This document shows, in pieces, positions 41,961-53,594 of a stretch of 64,000 nucleotides of DNA. The notes under the pieces were generated by a model. It ran no database searches. It saw only the letters and a program-made list of their open reading frames with translations, and was not told the origin of the DNA. A program made the position numbers and the translations under genes. Position 1 is the stretch's first letter, and each line of letters starts with the position of its first letter. The DNA is from Rallus limicola (taxonomy: Eukaryota; Chordata; Aves; Gruiformes; Rallidae), in contig JAKCOZ010000020.1 in NCBI GenBank assembly GCA_022605955.1, positions 1,229,001 through 1,293,000 of the forward strand, given 5' to 3'.

Positions 41961-43070
41961 GCTCTGGGAGCGGCATCGCTCAGCAGCCGGGAGCAGGGAT
42001 ACGGGATGCTGGCCTCAGTGGGGTTTGCTCACTGCCAGCACCAGGGCTCAGGACCCTGCCCTGCACCCTGGGGTCCACGCAGCGCTTCTGGGGCACCATT
42101 ACCAATGTGTACAGGACTGCCAGCTGCCCCCCACTGCGGGCACCAGCACTGTGCCACCACACGTGCTGTACCGCGGCCACAGGATGCTGCCGTGCAGGTG
42201 GGGTCCCACCGCCCTTCCCCAGCACCAGTTTGAATAATTCAGTGTGGCCTGGTCTCGGGGGGCATGGCTGTCTTCAGTGGAGGCAAATCAGCAGCCCGGA
42301 CAGCCTGTTAAGAGGGCTCCAGCCTGCTGCCTTCTTCTGTAAATCAGGATTAATGAGACGGTGGAGGAAACTCAAAGCCCAGCGCAGCTCCGCTGGCAGC
42401 TCAGGCTCACAAGTGGCTGCTGCCTCCGTGTCCTCAGGCAGCAGCAGTGCCAGGCAGCAGTGTGCCAGCAGCCAGCCCTCACTCCATGCCATCCCTCCTT
42501 CCCGCTTCCCACAGCAGCCATAGGTCCTGCCGAGCACCGCCTGGCCCATGGCAGCCCTGGCTTTGCTGCATGGCTGGTGATCCCTGGCACACGCAGGGGG
42601 AATGTGCTGCTGCGGTGCTGAGCAAGGCACCAGGGCTGGCTGTGGGTGGGATCCTGCATGGAGCAGATGTCGGTACTCAGGGGCCAGGCCTGAGCATCCT
42701 CTTTGGAAGGGCCGTGCACTGCGCTCAGCACTCAGGGGCCTCCAGCTCCACCTTTGTACCGGGAGGCTGTGCCACTGCAAAGCCACCCTGCTCCAGATAT
42801 GCCAGCCATGGGCTCCTTCCATCCGCCCTTGCCCCTCCCATGCTGGCTCTCCTTATCCTCTGACTCTGAGACTCTGCAGAAGAAGCCCTTCAGCATCACT
42901 GCCCTGCACCAGCAAGCCAAGCCCTGGCCCTGGAGGGTGGGACGAGGGGTCCTGCAGCGCGGGCATCACCTCTGAGCAGCTTTGCAGCCGTAGTGAGGGG
43001 CAGAGGCTGTGCCAGAGCCACCAGCGCTGGGACTGGGGGCATGGCCAGCCCTGACCAGAGGGGACCGAGG
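41961..43070. other. GC-rich spacer
   Basis: Over 1 kb of unique sequence with frames of up to 194 codons on overlapping frames and strands. No domain recognised. Confidence 0.35.
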
Positions 43071-43074
43071 TGTG

Positions 43075-43330
43075 ACATTGCTGGTAACGCTTTTTTCTCC
43101 ATCTGAATTTGTGCGGCCTGTCCTCTAATCATTTGTACGTTATCCATCATCCCCTGCCTCCCCAGCCCTGCTGTCGCACAGCTCCAGGCAATCTATCTTA
43201 CAGTTAAAAAATTGTCTCTCTTACACAGGGGCTTTCAAACAAGACAAATAGAAAGAATAAGGTCTGGTATTGAGATGCTGTGTACAGGGTGCGATACATA
43301 AAGCGGCGGGTAAAAGATCCCATCTGATTG
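43075..43330. promoter_or_regulatory. Candidate noncoding element
   Basis: Moderately AT-rich with CTCTAATCATTTGTACG, CAGTTAAAAAATTGTCTC and GACAAATAGAAAG. Confidence 0.3.
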
Positions 43331-44365
43331 TCGGGAGCAGATCTACGGTGCTGTCAGCCTGGCTCAGCCCCTCCCGAGAGGGATGAGCAGGATTTGGCCC
43401 TGGCTGAGCGGCAGCATCTCCTCCCTGCTGCATCCCAGGAGCCTGGAGCAGCTCATCCGTCCTCGGCTGCTTTCCTGACACGTGGGCACCAAACCTGGCA
43501 GGCTGGCACAGAGCCCCCCTGCACCATCACCCCGCGGTTCCCAGCCCTGTCGCTGCTGCTGTCCTTCTGCCTGCGGAGCCCCTCGCACCTCAGGGGTTTG
43601 GACTTTGTCATCGGCTGGCTGGGACTGGGGGGGCAGTGGCAGGGGGGATGGCAGCACCATGGCTGAGCCCCCCACAGCTGCTCCAGTGGCCGGTGGGGAT
43701 CCGCATGGAGCGAACAGCTCAGACCTGACAGGGGAGTAACACCCTGTGGTCCTGGTACCAGAGCAATGTGCCTGCTCCACTAAATCCCACTCCTGCAGCA
43801 GCTGAGTGATGCCTGGGAGGGTTTCTGGTCTCTTCTTTCTGTAGTTAAGTCATTGCCAGCCCTGTGCTGCTTCTCCTCCGTGGGCAGAGAGACCCTGGGG
43901 GCTGATGCCATGGGGCTGATGCCCTCGGTGCAGCGGTGTCCTGGTGCCCGTGTGTGTGCAAAGCCGATGGCAACTTGTGAGGAGGCTGAGTGGGACCCCA
44001 GGGAGCTTCACTGAATCACCAAACTCCTTCCTTGATCGGTTATAGTGGTATTAAACTGCCGATGAGACCCCCACCATGAGATGAGAGGGGTGCCTGCCAT
44101 GCGCCCCACCTCCCCTCAAGGGGTTTTCCCAAAACACACCTGCGTTTGCGGCGGAGCAGGTAAATGGGTGCTTAGAGCCCGTCTGTGCCTGAGCACGCTC
44201 AGGAAAGCCAAAGAATCAGGATGAAACACTTCATGCTCCCCTCCCAGCCCGGTTCCTGGGGTGCAGAGCACTGGGGAGCTGTGCCAGTACCGGGCTGCGC
44301 CAGCGATTCCCGAGCCGGCGGGGAGCAGGGGATGCTGCAGCTCTGTTGCAGTGCAGAACCTCGCT
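43331..44365. other. GC-rich spacer
   Basis: Unique sequence; nothing recognised. Confidence 0.35.
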
Positions 44366-44369
44366 TTTT

Positions 44370-44720
44370 CCTTGCTCCCTAATGAGACAAAATAAATTTA
44401 CGTGGTGCTGGGTTTCCCCCCCTTCCCTCCTCTGGCGCTAAGGCAGCTTTCCTCTAGTTTAGACAAGCTCTGCTCCCGCCTGCGCCGCCGAGCTCGGAGC
44501 TGCCTGCATTTTTATGAGCTGACTCGTTACAGGCGGTGGAAGTATGCAAAATATGTCAAGCCCAAGCAGAGATTTGAATCGAAATGACTCTAATTACTTG
44601 TAATAATTTTTGCATTCCAACATAAAACAATGTTGGAAAAAAACCCACCCCATTACAAGAGTTAAAAGACAAATCATTTATCGGGCCCCTCACTTTATCG
44701 CTTTATTAGACAATTTACTT
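44370..44720. promoter_or_regulatory. Candidate conserved noncoding element with hairpin
   Basis: Contains GACTCTAATTACTTGTAATAATTTTTGC and, at 44615-44638, a perfect 9-bp inverted repeat (TTCCAACAT/ATGTTGGAA) around a 6-base loop. An open frame of 61 codons (44402-44587) runs into the element but matches no family known to me. Confidence 0.42.
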
Positions 44721-45435
44721 CAGCACATTCTGAGCACGTGACGGGGCCCCGGCCGCCCAGAGCTGCTCTGCCCTGAGCTGCCTTAGTGGAGAGCTCACCC
44801 CGTGCCACCAGCCGCAGAGACAGACACCGGTGGGCCAATGGCTGTGCCACATGAGCCACCATCTCTGGCCGCTAGCGTGGCATCAGACTGGGGAAAAACT
44901 GGGTCCTCTCCCTCCTCTCCTTCCTGCCTTCATCCCTAAAATAAGCCGAGTGGATTCCTTTAGATTCCTTGGAAGCTGCTTTGCCGAGAGCAGCTGAGGA
45001 GGAAGAGGGCTGTGGGAGCTGCCTGGCCCTCGGTGAGCTCCTGGCATGGCGCGGCACAGCCCCAGCGTGGGACCTGTGAGCAGGGATGGACCAAACTGAT
45101 GGTCACAGGGTGAATATCCCGCAGGATTCAGTGAGGCTTCAGCCAGACACGGCCATGGGTGGTTGGCTGAGAGCTGGGGTGAGGAGTCCCTCCCCAAGGC
45201 TCACCCAGAGTTTTCTCTTGTCTCAGTGGGAAACCTCCCCGAGCTGGTCCTGCTGGGTTTGCAACATCTCCTCAGGATGCTGAAGCAGAAGGTGCCTCGT
45301 TATCTTGGAGCAGAGCGGTGGGTTAGCAGCAAGAGAAGCTAAATAATGTCTGGTGGCAGCAATGAAACTGTGTCCCCTCCAGTCATTAGTGCTGGGGAGC
45401 AACCCGCTGCCAGCGATGACTAACTCGCTGCGAGC
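44721..45435. other. GC-rich spacer
   Basis: Unique sequence; nothing recognised. Confidence 0.3.
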
Positions 45436-45439
45436 ACCA

Positions 45440-45560
45440 GCTGATGGCCCGTAGCCGGGTTTAGCGCTCTGGGGTTAATGATGCCATAAGAATAAAGCAC
45501 TGTCTGTTTGCTGCTGCTTCTTATTTTTTTTCTTTAATTCCCTTTAAATTCCTCTGGCTG
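45440..45560. promoter_or_regulatory. Weak AT-rich islet
   Basis: GGGTTAATGATGCCATAAG and a T-rich run TTATTTTTTTTCTTTAATTC. Low confidence. Confidence 0.22.
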
Positions 45561-45814
45561 TGCTGGGAAGGGATGAGTTCTTCCAAGCACTAATCCCCTT
45601 CCCTCTGACCATGCCTGCACGGGCAGCTCAGTGCTCAGCATCTCGGTGCTCCCCAGACATGTTCCCTCATCCAGCCAAGCGTCTGGGTGCTGTGACGTTC
45701 ATGGGGTTTGCAAATATTCTCCATTTCACTGCTAAGCACAGCGAGCACAGCCAGGGCAGGGGCACCTCTTCTGCCTGTGGGGCTTCATCTGCTTGCAGGA
45801 GGCATTTGCTGCAG

Positions 45815-46052
45815 GCATGCCTGGAAGCCTGGGAGCCTGGATGCCTGGAACCTTGGAAGCTTGGAAACTTGGAACCTTGTAAGCCTGAATGCCTGGATGC
45901 CTGGATCTTTGGAAGGCTGGAAGCTTGGAAGCTTAGAAGCCTGTGTGCCTGGATACCTAGGAGCCTGGATGCCTGGATGCCTCGATCCTTGGAAGCTTGG
46001 AAGCCTGGAAGACTGGATACCTGGAAGTCTGGTTGCCTGGAAACCTTTCTCA
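45815..46052 (+). repeat. 8-bp minisatellite, about 29 diverged copies
   Basis: Words GCCTGGAA, GCCTGGAT, GCTTGGAA and CCTTGGAA follow each other at 8-bp spacing through most of the stretch. Divergence is high, so it is old. The 8-bp period cycles all three frames through 24 bp, giving Trp/Leu/Glu-rich frames on plus and Ser/Gln-rich frames on minus. Confidence 0.93.
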
Positions 46053-46925
46053 CACAGGGTCGGGCACGGAGCAGCTCAAGCACCATGTGTGCGATGGACC
46101 CTGGATGCAGCCTGGATGTGCAATTCCCATGTCAGTGCCTTGTCCCTCTGCAGACTTCTGCCCTCCCCAGCTCCTGAGCTGCCACCGGGAACAGGGACTG
46201 GGGACACGCCGCGCTGGGCTGCTGGGGACCCCAGGGATCCTCAGCCACGAGCAGGAGACCCCTGCTCAGCGCCCGCTGCGGGGCCGGACCGAGCTGTGGC
46301 TCGACGCAGCCGCTCAGGCTGCCGAGAGTGTTCCAGCTCGCTGCCCACGCCTCAGCCTGTGCTTGTACAGCACCGACCTGACACGCTGCAGCTCCCACGC
46401 CGGGGACACGCTGCGGCTCTGCGCACGGCGCCGGGGCAGCTCGCTCCAGCAGCAACCTCCCGCTCCAAATCACCCTGTGCACCATTGCCACTGGGATTCA
46501 CACCCCGAGCACCCGTGGGTGAGGGGCAGAGGGTCTGCGCCAGCCTGGGCATTCCCCTGCTCTGCAGCTGGAGATGCTGGTGTGGGTGGTAGAGAGGTAC
46601 AAGGTGAGATCTGTGCCTGGATGTCACACTCAAAGCCTGGGCAGCTGGGGAGATGGAGATGTGGCAGGACCAGAGCGCACCGCACGCCCACCCATACCCA
46701 TGCCAGCAGCACCCTCATCGGGGCCTGGCACCCACCCTGCGCCCTGGGAGTGGGTCAGATGGACGTGACCCCAGCTGCCCCACTGTGCGGTGCTGCAGTG
46801 GGGCTGCTGGGCAGGAAGCCCTTACACCCGGGTGGGGATTTGGCCCCATCACAGCGCGATGCCGCGCAGACAGGGGCTGTCGTCAGGCCACGCTGGCAGT
46901 GGCCGTGAGGAAGGCAGTGTTAAGC
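46053..46925. other. GC-rich spacer
   Basis: Unique GC-rich sequence with frames up to about 300 codons overlapping in several phases. No domain recognised; composition and the upstream repeat explain them. Confidence 0.35.
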
Positions 46926-46929
46926 ACGT

Positions 46930-47125
46930 GTCAGCAGCAGCCAACCCAGCCCTTCATTTAGACAGATTAAGCAAGTTGCTTATTGCCCGTGACATAATTT
47001 AGATGAATGGTGTGGGTAATCCATCAGGCAGACCCCCGCGCAGCCCTGCGAGCAGCCGGTGGGGATCCCATTACCTTACACGTGTTAACAGCCAAACTCC
47101 TTTGTATAAACAACAAAGTGGCGCT
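46930..47125. promoter_or_regulatory. Small AT-rich element
   Basis: ATTTAGACAGATTAAGC, GACATAATTTAGATG and CCATTACCTTACACGTG. Weak candidate. Confidence 0.25.
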
Positions 47126-47149
47126 CCTGAAAGGGCCGCTTTTCCCTCA

Positions 47150-47400
47150 TTGTCTGGGAGAGGACCGGCGGGTTGGCGGTGATGGATGGCGGCGGCGGCG
47201 GCGGGGCGGGATGCGGCCGTGCGGCGGGTGAAGAGGGACATCGTGTGGGGATGCGCCGACGCACGGCACGGCCGCACGCCGCAGCAGGGCTGCACGCTGC
47301 ACGGCTGCACGGCTGTACACCACACGCAGCACGCTGCGCTACTGCACCGCGGGTGCTGTGCTCCCCCCGCCCGGCGATGCTCTGCCCACCGGAGCAGCAG
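47150..47400. promoter_or_regulatory. Minor CpG-rich segment with (GGC)n
   Basis: CpG-dense with a GGC trinucleotide run at 47188-47205, and short GCACGGCTGCAC-like repetition near 47290-47320. Possible small CpG island; no exon identified. Confidence 0.35.
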
Positions 47401-48660
47401 CACCCACACGGCTGCCAGGCTCCCTGGGAGCACCGGCTGGTGGAAGCTGCATCCGAGGGGCAGCCCAGCTGCCCTGTGGGGTGGTTTCTCCCCACTTTTA
47501 GCACAGCTGAGCTGTTCCCTTGTTCCCTCCCATGGCCACCCATCTCCAGGCTTTCAGCCTCTTCCAGCAGTGTGGTTTGTGGAGAACATTCCTGGCTTGT
47601 TCCCACATTCAGGGGAGAGACCCGACTCGTGCTGCAGATGGGGTGCTGGGAGCGCAGAGGTCACAGACCCAGCACCCCCAGGCAGTGAGAGGGGCTGTAA
47701 GATGCCCTTTGCCCTGTCCCTGCACACTGAGCGCTGACCAACGTGCCAAGACACGCAGGTGACACGGGAACACAGGGTGCCAGCAGGAGAAATCTGCAGG
47801 AGAAGCGGCAGCTCTCCCTGTCCCACTGCTCAGCTGCTGTGGGGAGGATAGGGGGGTTCTGCAGCCTGGCTGTAGCAGCCTCTCCTCCTCCCCCTGTGAC
47901 AGCTCAATGTCCCAGGGAGGCCGAAGTGTCCCCAGGATGCATCGCACAGGCTAAAGGAGGTTTGGTGAGGGGTCAGAGGCGCCCCTGGAGCTGGCTCCGT
48001 CCCCTGGTAACACCCAAATCTCACCAGGCTTTGTCAGAGGCACTGGAAAGAGAGAAAACAGCTACAGCATCTTCAGCACTGGGTATGGAGCAAAGCTTTC
48101 AGTTGGGTTTCCTTCCCCTTGGTGAGAGTCAGGGTTGAAATTGGGGAAACCCAAAATCTCCCAGCCAGCACCAGAGGTGGTGACACGGCTCCTGGGGCAT
48201 CAGCTGAGAGGCTGCGGGAGCTGATCCTGCATCCTTGGAGACAAAGTAAGGCAAACACGTGCAAAGGGGAGGAAAGCAGCAGAGAGAGGAACTGCAGCAC
48301 CCAGTCCTGCCCACGCTGGGAGCAGCGTGGGAGCCCAGCCCAGAGAGCAGCATGGAAGCCACGGCCAGGGGAGCCGTGGGATTCATCCCCTGAGAGCCAG
48401 CAGTGCCAGGGAGGCATCCCTGGGCATCCTTGCTCGAGCTACCCCAGGTCCAGAGACGAGCTCTCACCAGGGTTTCAGGGTGATGTGACAGCTGCACCAG
48501 AGACCTGACAAGGAGGAGGAGGATGCCCTGTGCAGAGCCCTCACACCCCGGCACAGCACAAGGGGCTGGAGCACACCCAGCAGCCGAGCCCCCCAAGGTC
48601 TCTCCATCAGCAGAGCCCCTGCTGCACTCCAGCCTTCAAACCAGCCACCAAAGTCATTTC
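47401..48660. other. GC-rich spacer
   Basis: Unique sequence; nothing recognised. Confidence 0.35.
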
Positions 48661-48669
48661 CTGCTCCTC

Positions 48670-49010
48670 AACTCCCCACCAGGAACATTATCCCTTAATT
48701 GCTGCATTTATTCAGACTTATTCTGTATATCTAACAATAATGAGTATATTAGATATGTAATTATTACTGTCATAAACGTAATAGTGACAAAACAATAATT
48801 GAAATAGTGTCTATGAGGATAATTCACCATTGCAATTAATACTGCCCTGCTTAGTTAATATGTCACGCTTTAAAATAAATGCTGTCATTACTCCATTACT
48901 GATACCGTGTTATAATAATTATTGCAGCAATAATTAAGTGTCTATAGTGATCACAGATCGCCACAGATCAGAATAAGAATCCCCGTAAATAAGGCAGGGG
49001 AAATAGCCAC
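48670..49010. promoter_or_regulatory. Strong candidate conserved noncoding element with 21-bp palindrome
   Basis: Very AT-rich. TAATTATTG (48916-48924) and CAATAATTA (48928-48936) are perfect inverted arms around CAG. Other words: ATATGTAATTATTACTG, CATTGCAATTAATACTG, CTTAGTTAATATG and TTTAAAATAAATGC. No open frame. Confidence 0.47.
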
Positions 49011-49728
49011 CCGAGGAAGGGGTGAGCTTCACGCAGAGCCTGATGTGGGGATGCTCTTTGTCTGTGATGAAATTCATGAGCAGCAGCTCTGCTCGCTGAC
49101 CCCTGCCCGCCCTGGCCTGTCAGCCCCTCGCTGTGCCACTCCAGTGATCCCAGTGCAGCCCAGTGTCTGCCAGCATCATCCCCAGAGCGCTGGTCCACCC
49201 GTGGGGTTGCGCAGGGTGGGAGGGGGCAGGGGACCCACCGTAGCATCTTTGCTCTCCCCAGCTGCCTGGGGGGCCCAGAGGGGTGTCTGGGGAAGCAAAC
49301 GAGCCCTGATGCAAAGGCAGGAGGGTAAAAGCCCGTCGGCAGCAGCCATCAAAGGCAGCTCGGCTGAACACTAACTCACAGGAGCAGGGGGCAGACTCCA
49401 GCGAGCATCATCTCCCCCTGCACCGCCTGCATCCTGCCCTGGGATGCAGCAAGCCTCTGTGGGGATGCTCCATCCCTTGGGAAGGGCTGGGTTAGCTGCT
49501 GGCATGGCTGGTTGCTCCCAACACCTGCAAGGAGGCTCTGACGCCCCCGCTGCTGCTGGCGTCGGCACACACTGCCTGTCAACACTGGTCTCCAGTACAG
49601 AGTCCTCCACGGTGCAAACTCCCCTGGGTGCTCACCCAGCATCCCTCAGCTGCTGCAGCCCCCTGCCCACCGGTTCCCCCCACCCCTTTGTGAGGGCCCT
49701 TTCCACCCAGTGCAGGAACGTCTCTGTA
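49011..49728. other. GC-rich spacer
   Basis: Unique sequence; nothing recognised. Confidence 0.3.
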
Positions 49729-49731
49729 ACT

Positions 49732-50060
49732 CAACTTCTCCAGAGTTCGACTCAATTTCCTCAGATTAAATAAAATCTCGGCGTGTCACTCACCAGCCAG
49801 CCATGGGTTGGAGGGGGGTTGATTTTTCTAACCCTATCTCTGGTCCAATTACAATTTTTAATCTATATGTAGATAATGGCGAACAAAACCCCTGTAGAAA
49901 TGTCAAGAGTGAGGAGGTTATTAGCTTAGTTTTAATTACTGTCTATCATTCTTAGAAAGCCGCAGTAACCTGATAAATTAGGTGACAGCTCCAGCAGTAG
50001 GAGTTTAGGTGGGCTTTAAAGGCAGGGGAGTTTTTTAAACAGAGGTATTGGGGGGTGGGC
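49732..50060. promoter_or_regulatory. Candidate conserved noncoding element
   Basis: CAGATTAAATAAAATCTCGG, CCAATTACAATTTTTAATC, TAGTTTTAATTACTG and CCTGATAAATTAGG. A GC-rich interruption lies at 49775-49815. Confidence 0.38.
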
Positions 50061-50845
50061 TCCCCTCCTAGGTGGGCAGCAGTAATGTCTGTGGGTTTTG
50101 CTGGGTCTCCCACCTCGTCCCCACCCCGGAGTGGGTGCCCATCCCACAGCACCCAGCTGGGAAATCCCCTGTGTCTTTGGATGGGCAGGTGCTGGTGAGG
50201 TGGCTCATTCGTTAAGCCATCGTTTGAGGTGGGTTTTGCTCCTAAGTGAGCCAGGGACAGTGTGTCCATGGCCTTTAAGAAGGTGAGCTGCCTTTCTGTG
50301 CCCTGGTAAGCTTGGAGGGTGACAGGTGGAATGTCAGGAGCGAGACCAAGGGCTTGGAGGAAACATCCTTCAGCTGTGCAGGATTCCTGCTGGGAATGTT
50401 AGGATGTAGATCACATGTAAATGCCTCTAGAAGCCCGAGCACTGGGCACTTCATCACCAGCAGCCCCCAACACGCACACTGGGACTGTCTGGAGATGGAC
50501 TCAGTCCCCTGTCCCTGCAGCTCCGGAGGGCAGGGGATGGACAGATGGCATCGGCATTTGGGGCATGGGTGGGATTCGGGTGGGATGCGGCTGATCTGCC
50601 CCCCCCACACACACACAGGCAGGATGCTGCCCTCAGGCTCTGCCCTGGGCAGGGAGTGGTCCCAAACCCTCAGCTCTGAATACGCCAGCCACACTGCTTG
50701 GAGAGGCACCCGGCTGCTCCCACTGCTGCAGGATGTCAGGGGGATGCTCCGGCCTCGGCGAGGGCCCCCCACACTCCTGTCCCCGTGCAGGGACTCTGCG
50801 GCTGGCGGGTCTGTGGGGATGCCCTGCGCGACCGGGCGGATCCAC
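50061..50845. other. GC-rich spacer
   Basis: Unique sequence with a short CA run at 50608-50617. Nothing recognised. Confidence 0.3.
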
Positions 50846-50849
50846 CAGC

Positions 50850-51000
50850 CAATAAACAGTTCATTGCGCTGGAAGAATTATCTCTGCTGGCATTAAGGTC
50901 GGCGGTAACACAGACATTATTACTAGCGGGAGGGATCTAAGCAGAGCCTGTGGCAGATAGCAGCCTGTAACTCTTCATTATTTATACCAGAGCTCCCGGG
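50850..51000. promoter_or_regulatory. AT-rich islet
   Basis: CCAATAAACAG (FOX-like), GAAGAATTATC, GACATTATTACTAGCG and TTCATTATTTATACC. Confidence 0.32.
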
Positions 51001-51555
51001 AGGCGGAGATGCAGGGACAGAGCCCACAGGGATGATGGCAGTCACCCCGCCACGCATCGTGGGGACATCTGGGACGGGGCACAGGGAGCACAGAGCCGCG
51101 GTGCCGGCTCCAGCCATGCTCATCTGGCGATGGGGTGCTGCCCGGCCAGGTCTGCGCACCCCCCGAGCCCCGCACCAGCCCCGGGGAGCGCAGGAGAGAA
51201 TAGAACCTGGAAGATGCTCGGGGATGCGGGGGGGTGTCGGCCGTGTGGGTGCTGCTGGCCACGGCCGGCTGCTCGCGGTGCCGTCGGCGCTGCCGCGCAG
51301 CATGGTGGTGGCCAAGCATCTCGCTGGCAGCTCACGCTCAGTGAGCCAAGAGCCCTGCGGGACCTCACCAGCCGCATCCTTCACAGCATCCAGCTCGGCG
51401 TTCCTCCCAGTAAAACCCCAAGGACGCAGGGTGTGTGTACCCCCAGCACCGGGCTCCAGCAGCTCCAGCCCTGGGGTGACCGCAAATGGCATCAGGGATG
51501 GGAAACCCACCCCCTTCCCACCCACCCCCCATCACCTCGGGAATCCTGACGCCCT
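51001..51555. other. GC-rich spacer, locally CpG-rich
   Basis: CpG-containing sequence around 51050-51300. No exon recognised; overlapping frames of 100-216 codons occur on both strands. Confidence 0.3.
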
Positions 51556-51559
51556 TCTG

Positions 51560-51920
51560 CACTTTCCAAAATTAAAACGTGCCTCCCTCCTGTATAAGTT
51601 GTTATCAAAAATAGGAGCATTTTATCTGTCTTTAGCACAGAACACAGATTGCAGGGAGACATTCAATTTGGAGTCAATTTAAATTTCAATTGTCTGTGAA
51701 ATCTAAATCAATAGGCTATAGTTCAATGGCGCTTTAATAAAACAGGACATAACAGAGGAATCATTAGGGATTACATATGATAAGAGATTGAAAACAGTGT
51801 CTGTGTAATGGTGGAGGAGCCATTAGAGAATTACCTCAAGCATCTGCGAGTAAACCAACAGCCTCCTCCTCCTCCTCCTCCCGAGACTAACGAGAAGACT
51901 TAATTGTGCTGCAGAGGCTA
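51560..51920. promoter_or_regulatory. Strong candidate conserved noncoding element
   Basis: AAAATTAAAACGTGCC, AAAAATAGGAGCATTTTATC, GGAGTCAATTTAAATTTCAATTG, AAATCAATAGGC and TTACATATGATAAGAG, closing with a (CCT)n run at 51861-51880. Confidence 0.42.
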
Positions 51921-52198
51921 AAACTGCATCTCTGTCAGCCCGGGGATGGGTGGGCGAGTTACAGGGACATGAAGCCCTCAGGGTGCTCCCTGGGGTCAGA
52001 CAGCCTCGCTCTCAGCCCCCGCTGTCATCCCTTGGCCCCCAGCCTGGGAGCTGTGGTGCACTGGGGTGTGGCAGAGCTGCGGGTCCCCTTCCTGTCCCCC
52101 GCAGTGTCACCATCATCCCCAGCCAAGGGGAAGGTCTGGACGGTGTGGGCAGCTCTGGACACGAAGCCAGGTGTCAGAGGTGGTACCTACCTGCTCTG
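51921..52198. other. GC-rich spacer
   Basis: Unique sequence; nothing recognised. Confidence 0.25.
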
Positions 52199-52199
52199 G

Positions 52200-52290
52200 G
52201 TTAAGCATCCCCCTGATTTGTATGGATGGTGCTACATAGAGCAGCATTATTTAAGGTGTATTTGCATGTAATGACACCTCACTTCTCCTC
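52200..52290. promoter_or_regulatory. Islet with POU octamer
   Basis: CAGCATTATTTAAGGTG leading to a perfect octamer ATTTGCAT at 52260-52267, followed by GTAATGAC. Confidence 0.3.
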
Positions 52291-52554
52291 ACCTCACTGT
52301 GAGTTATCCCCATCAGCCTGGCGATGAGGTTGGATTCCATCAGCTTTGGTTTCCCACTCCTCAAGGAGAGAATCATCAGCACAGGAACAGTGTGAGAGGG
52401 CAGGGCTGTGAGCCCTCATCTGCTGTGCCAGCACTGCTGGCCTGGACCTGGCCATGCCAGGAGCATGGATGGACACACGCAGCCATGGCAGTACCGCCTG
52501 GGGGGGTGACCCCCGGCGGCATCAGCCCAGGGGCTGCTGGGGAGGATGAGCTCC

Positions 52555-52629
52555 GCATGGCACTGCCCTGCATGGCACAGCCCCGCATGGGACAGCCCCA
52601 CATGGCACAGCACCACACTGCAGAGCACC
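52555..52629 (+). repeat. 15-bp minisatellite, 5 copies
   Basis: GCATGGCACAGCCCC-type units start at 52555, 52570, 52585, 52600 and 52615. Confidence 0.9.
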
Positions 52630-53135
52630 AGGCAGCATCAGACGAGGCTGCACACCCTGCACAGGAGCTGGAGGTGAAACCAGCCCCTCCCCAGGACTGC
52701 ATCCCTACTGCAGGCAGGAGGATGCTGGGTGTGGGTCCCACTCACTGGGCTGGCCTGTGTGCAGCTTTGCTGGGCGCATCCCCCACCAGCAATTAAGCTG
52801 CAACTCGTTTTAATTGCTGCAAATCCCATTTGTCTGGGGGGACCCGAGGTGACAGGAGGCACTGAGGGAGCCAGGAGAGGAAAGACTCAGTAGCTGTTCC
52901 CGAGGTGTCCTCGGCCCGTGCACAACCAGGCCACAGCAGCGGGGGTGCAAGGAGGGGTTGGCCAGTCAGAAGCCTAATGCAGGGGTGCAAGGACTGATCC
53001 AGCAGGGAAACCTCCATCACTCCCGGGCCCTGAGGAGCTGCTCTGTGGCCCCAGTTCTGTCCCCCTGGGAAGGCACCAGGAGGATGCTCGAGCTGCGGGG
53101 GGAGGTTCCAGAGCTCTGCAGGGGGAGGGGTTGGT
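52630..53135. other. GC-rich spacer
   Basis: Unique sequence. A small AT patch (AGCAATTAAGCTGCAAC, TTTTAATTGC) at 52788-52820. Confidence 0.3.
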
Positions 53136-53139
53136 TTTG

Positions 53140-53580
53140 CCTATTTTATTCCAGAGTCATAGTGGGGTAAAAACCCCTCTAACCCCAAGATTAACAATTT
53201 CAATAACAAACCCAGCGAAGTTAAGGGCATTTGAAAAATGTTTTTACAACCTTTGGTTAACCTGCAGTAACAGCTGTTTGAGTGTGTATAAATAAGACTA
53301 TTCTGTGGAGGAGACAGGAAAAATTGGTTTTATTTTAAAGGACACTGTTTGGCTCCCACGGTGCAGTGGCATCCCAGGAAATATTGTTTAGTGGCGACTG
53401 CGCGTCATGTTTAATACTCAGAAATGCAGCCACAGAGAGCAATACATCCCCTGGCTCCTGACAGCTGGAAAGCTGGGGTGTATTTTAAAAGGAGCTTCTC
53501 TCTCTGAAGGAAAATTCTGAGAGGGATGCAGATGAAAAAAAAAACCCTTCAGAAATAGCCAGGATGCTCCTTGGCTGCGA
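53140..53580. promoter_or_regulatory. Candidate noncoding element
   Basis: AT-rich from CCTATTTTATTCC through AAGATTAACAATTTCAATAAC, GTGTATAAATAAGAC and GGTTTTATTTTAAAGG. The right half is weaker, ending in an A10 run at 53535-53544. Confidence 0.35.
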
Positions 53581-53594
53581 GCTGCCCGGCCTGG

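Noticed and set aside
44402..44587. 61-codon basic frame as a possible conserved small protein or exon
   Set aside because: The AT-rich part resembles a noncoding element with homeodomain words, and I recognise no family. Kept only as a note.
45708..46908. 294- and 303-codon plus frames over the 8-bp repeat
   Set aside because: Low-complexity Trp/Leu/Ser repeats from the minisatellite run into stop-poor GC-rich sequence. No domain.
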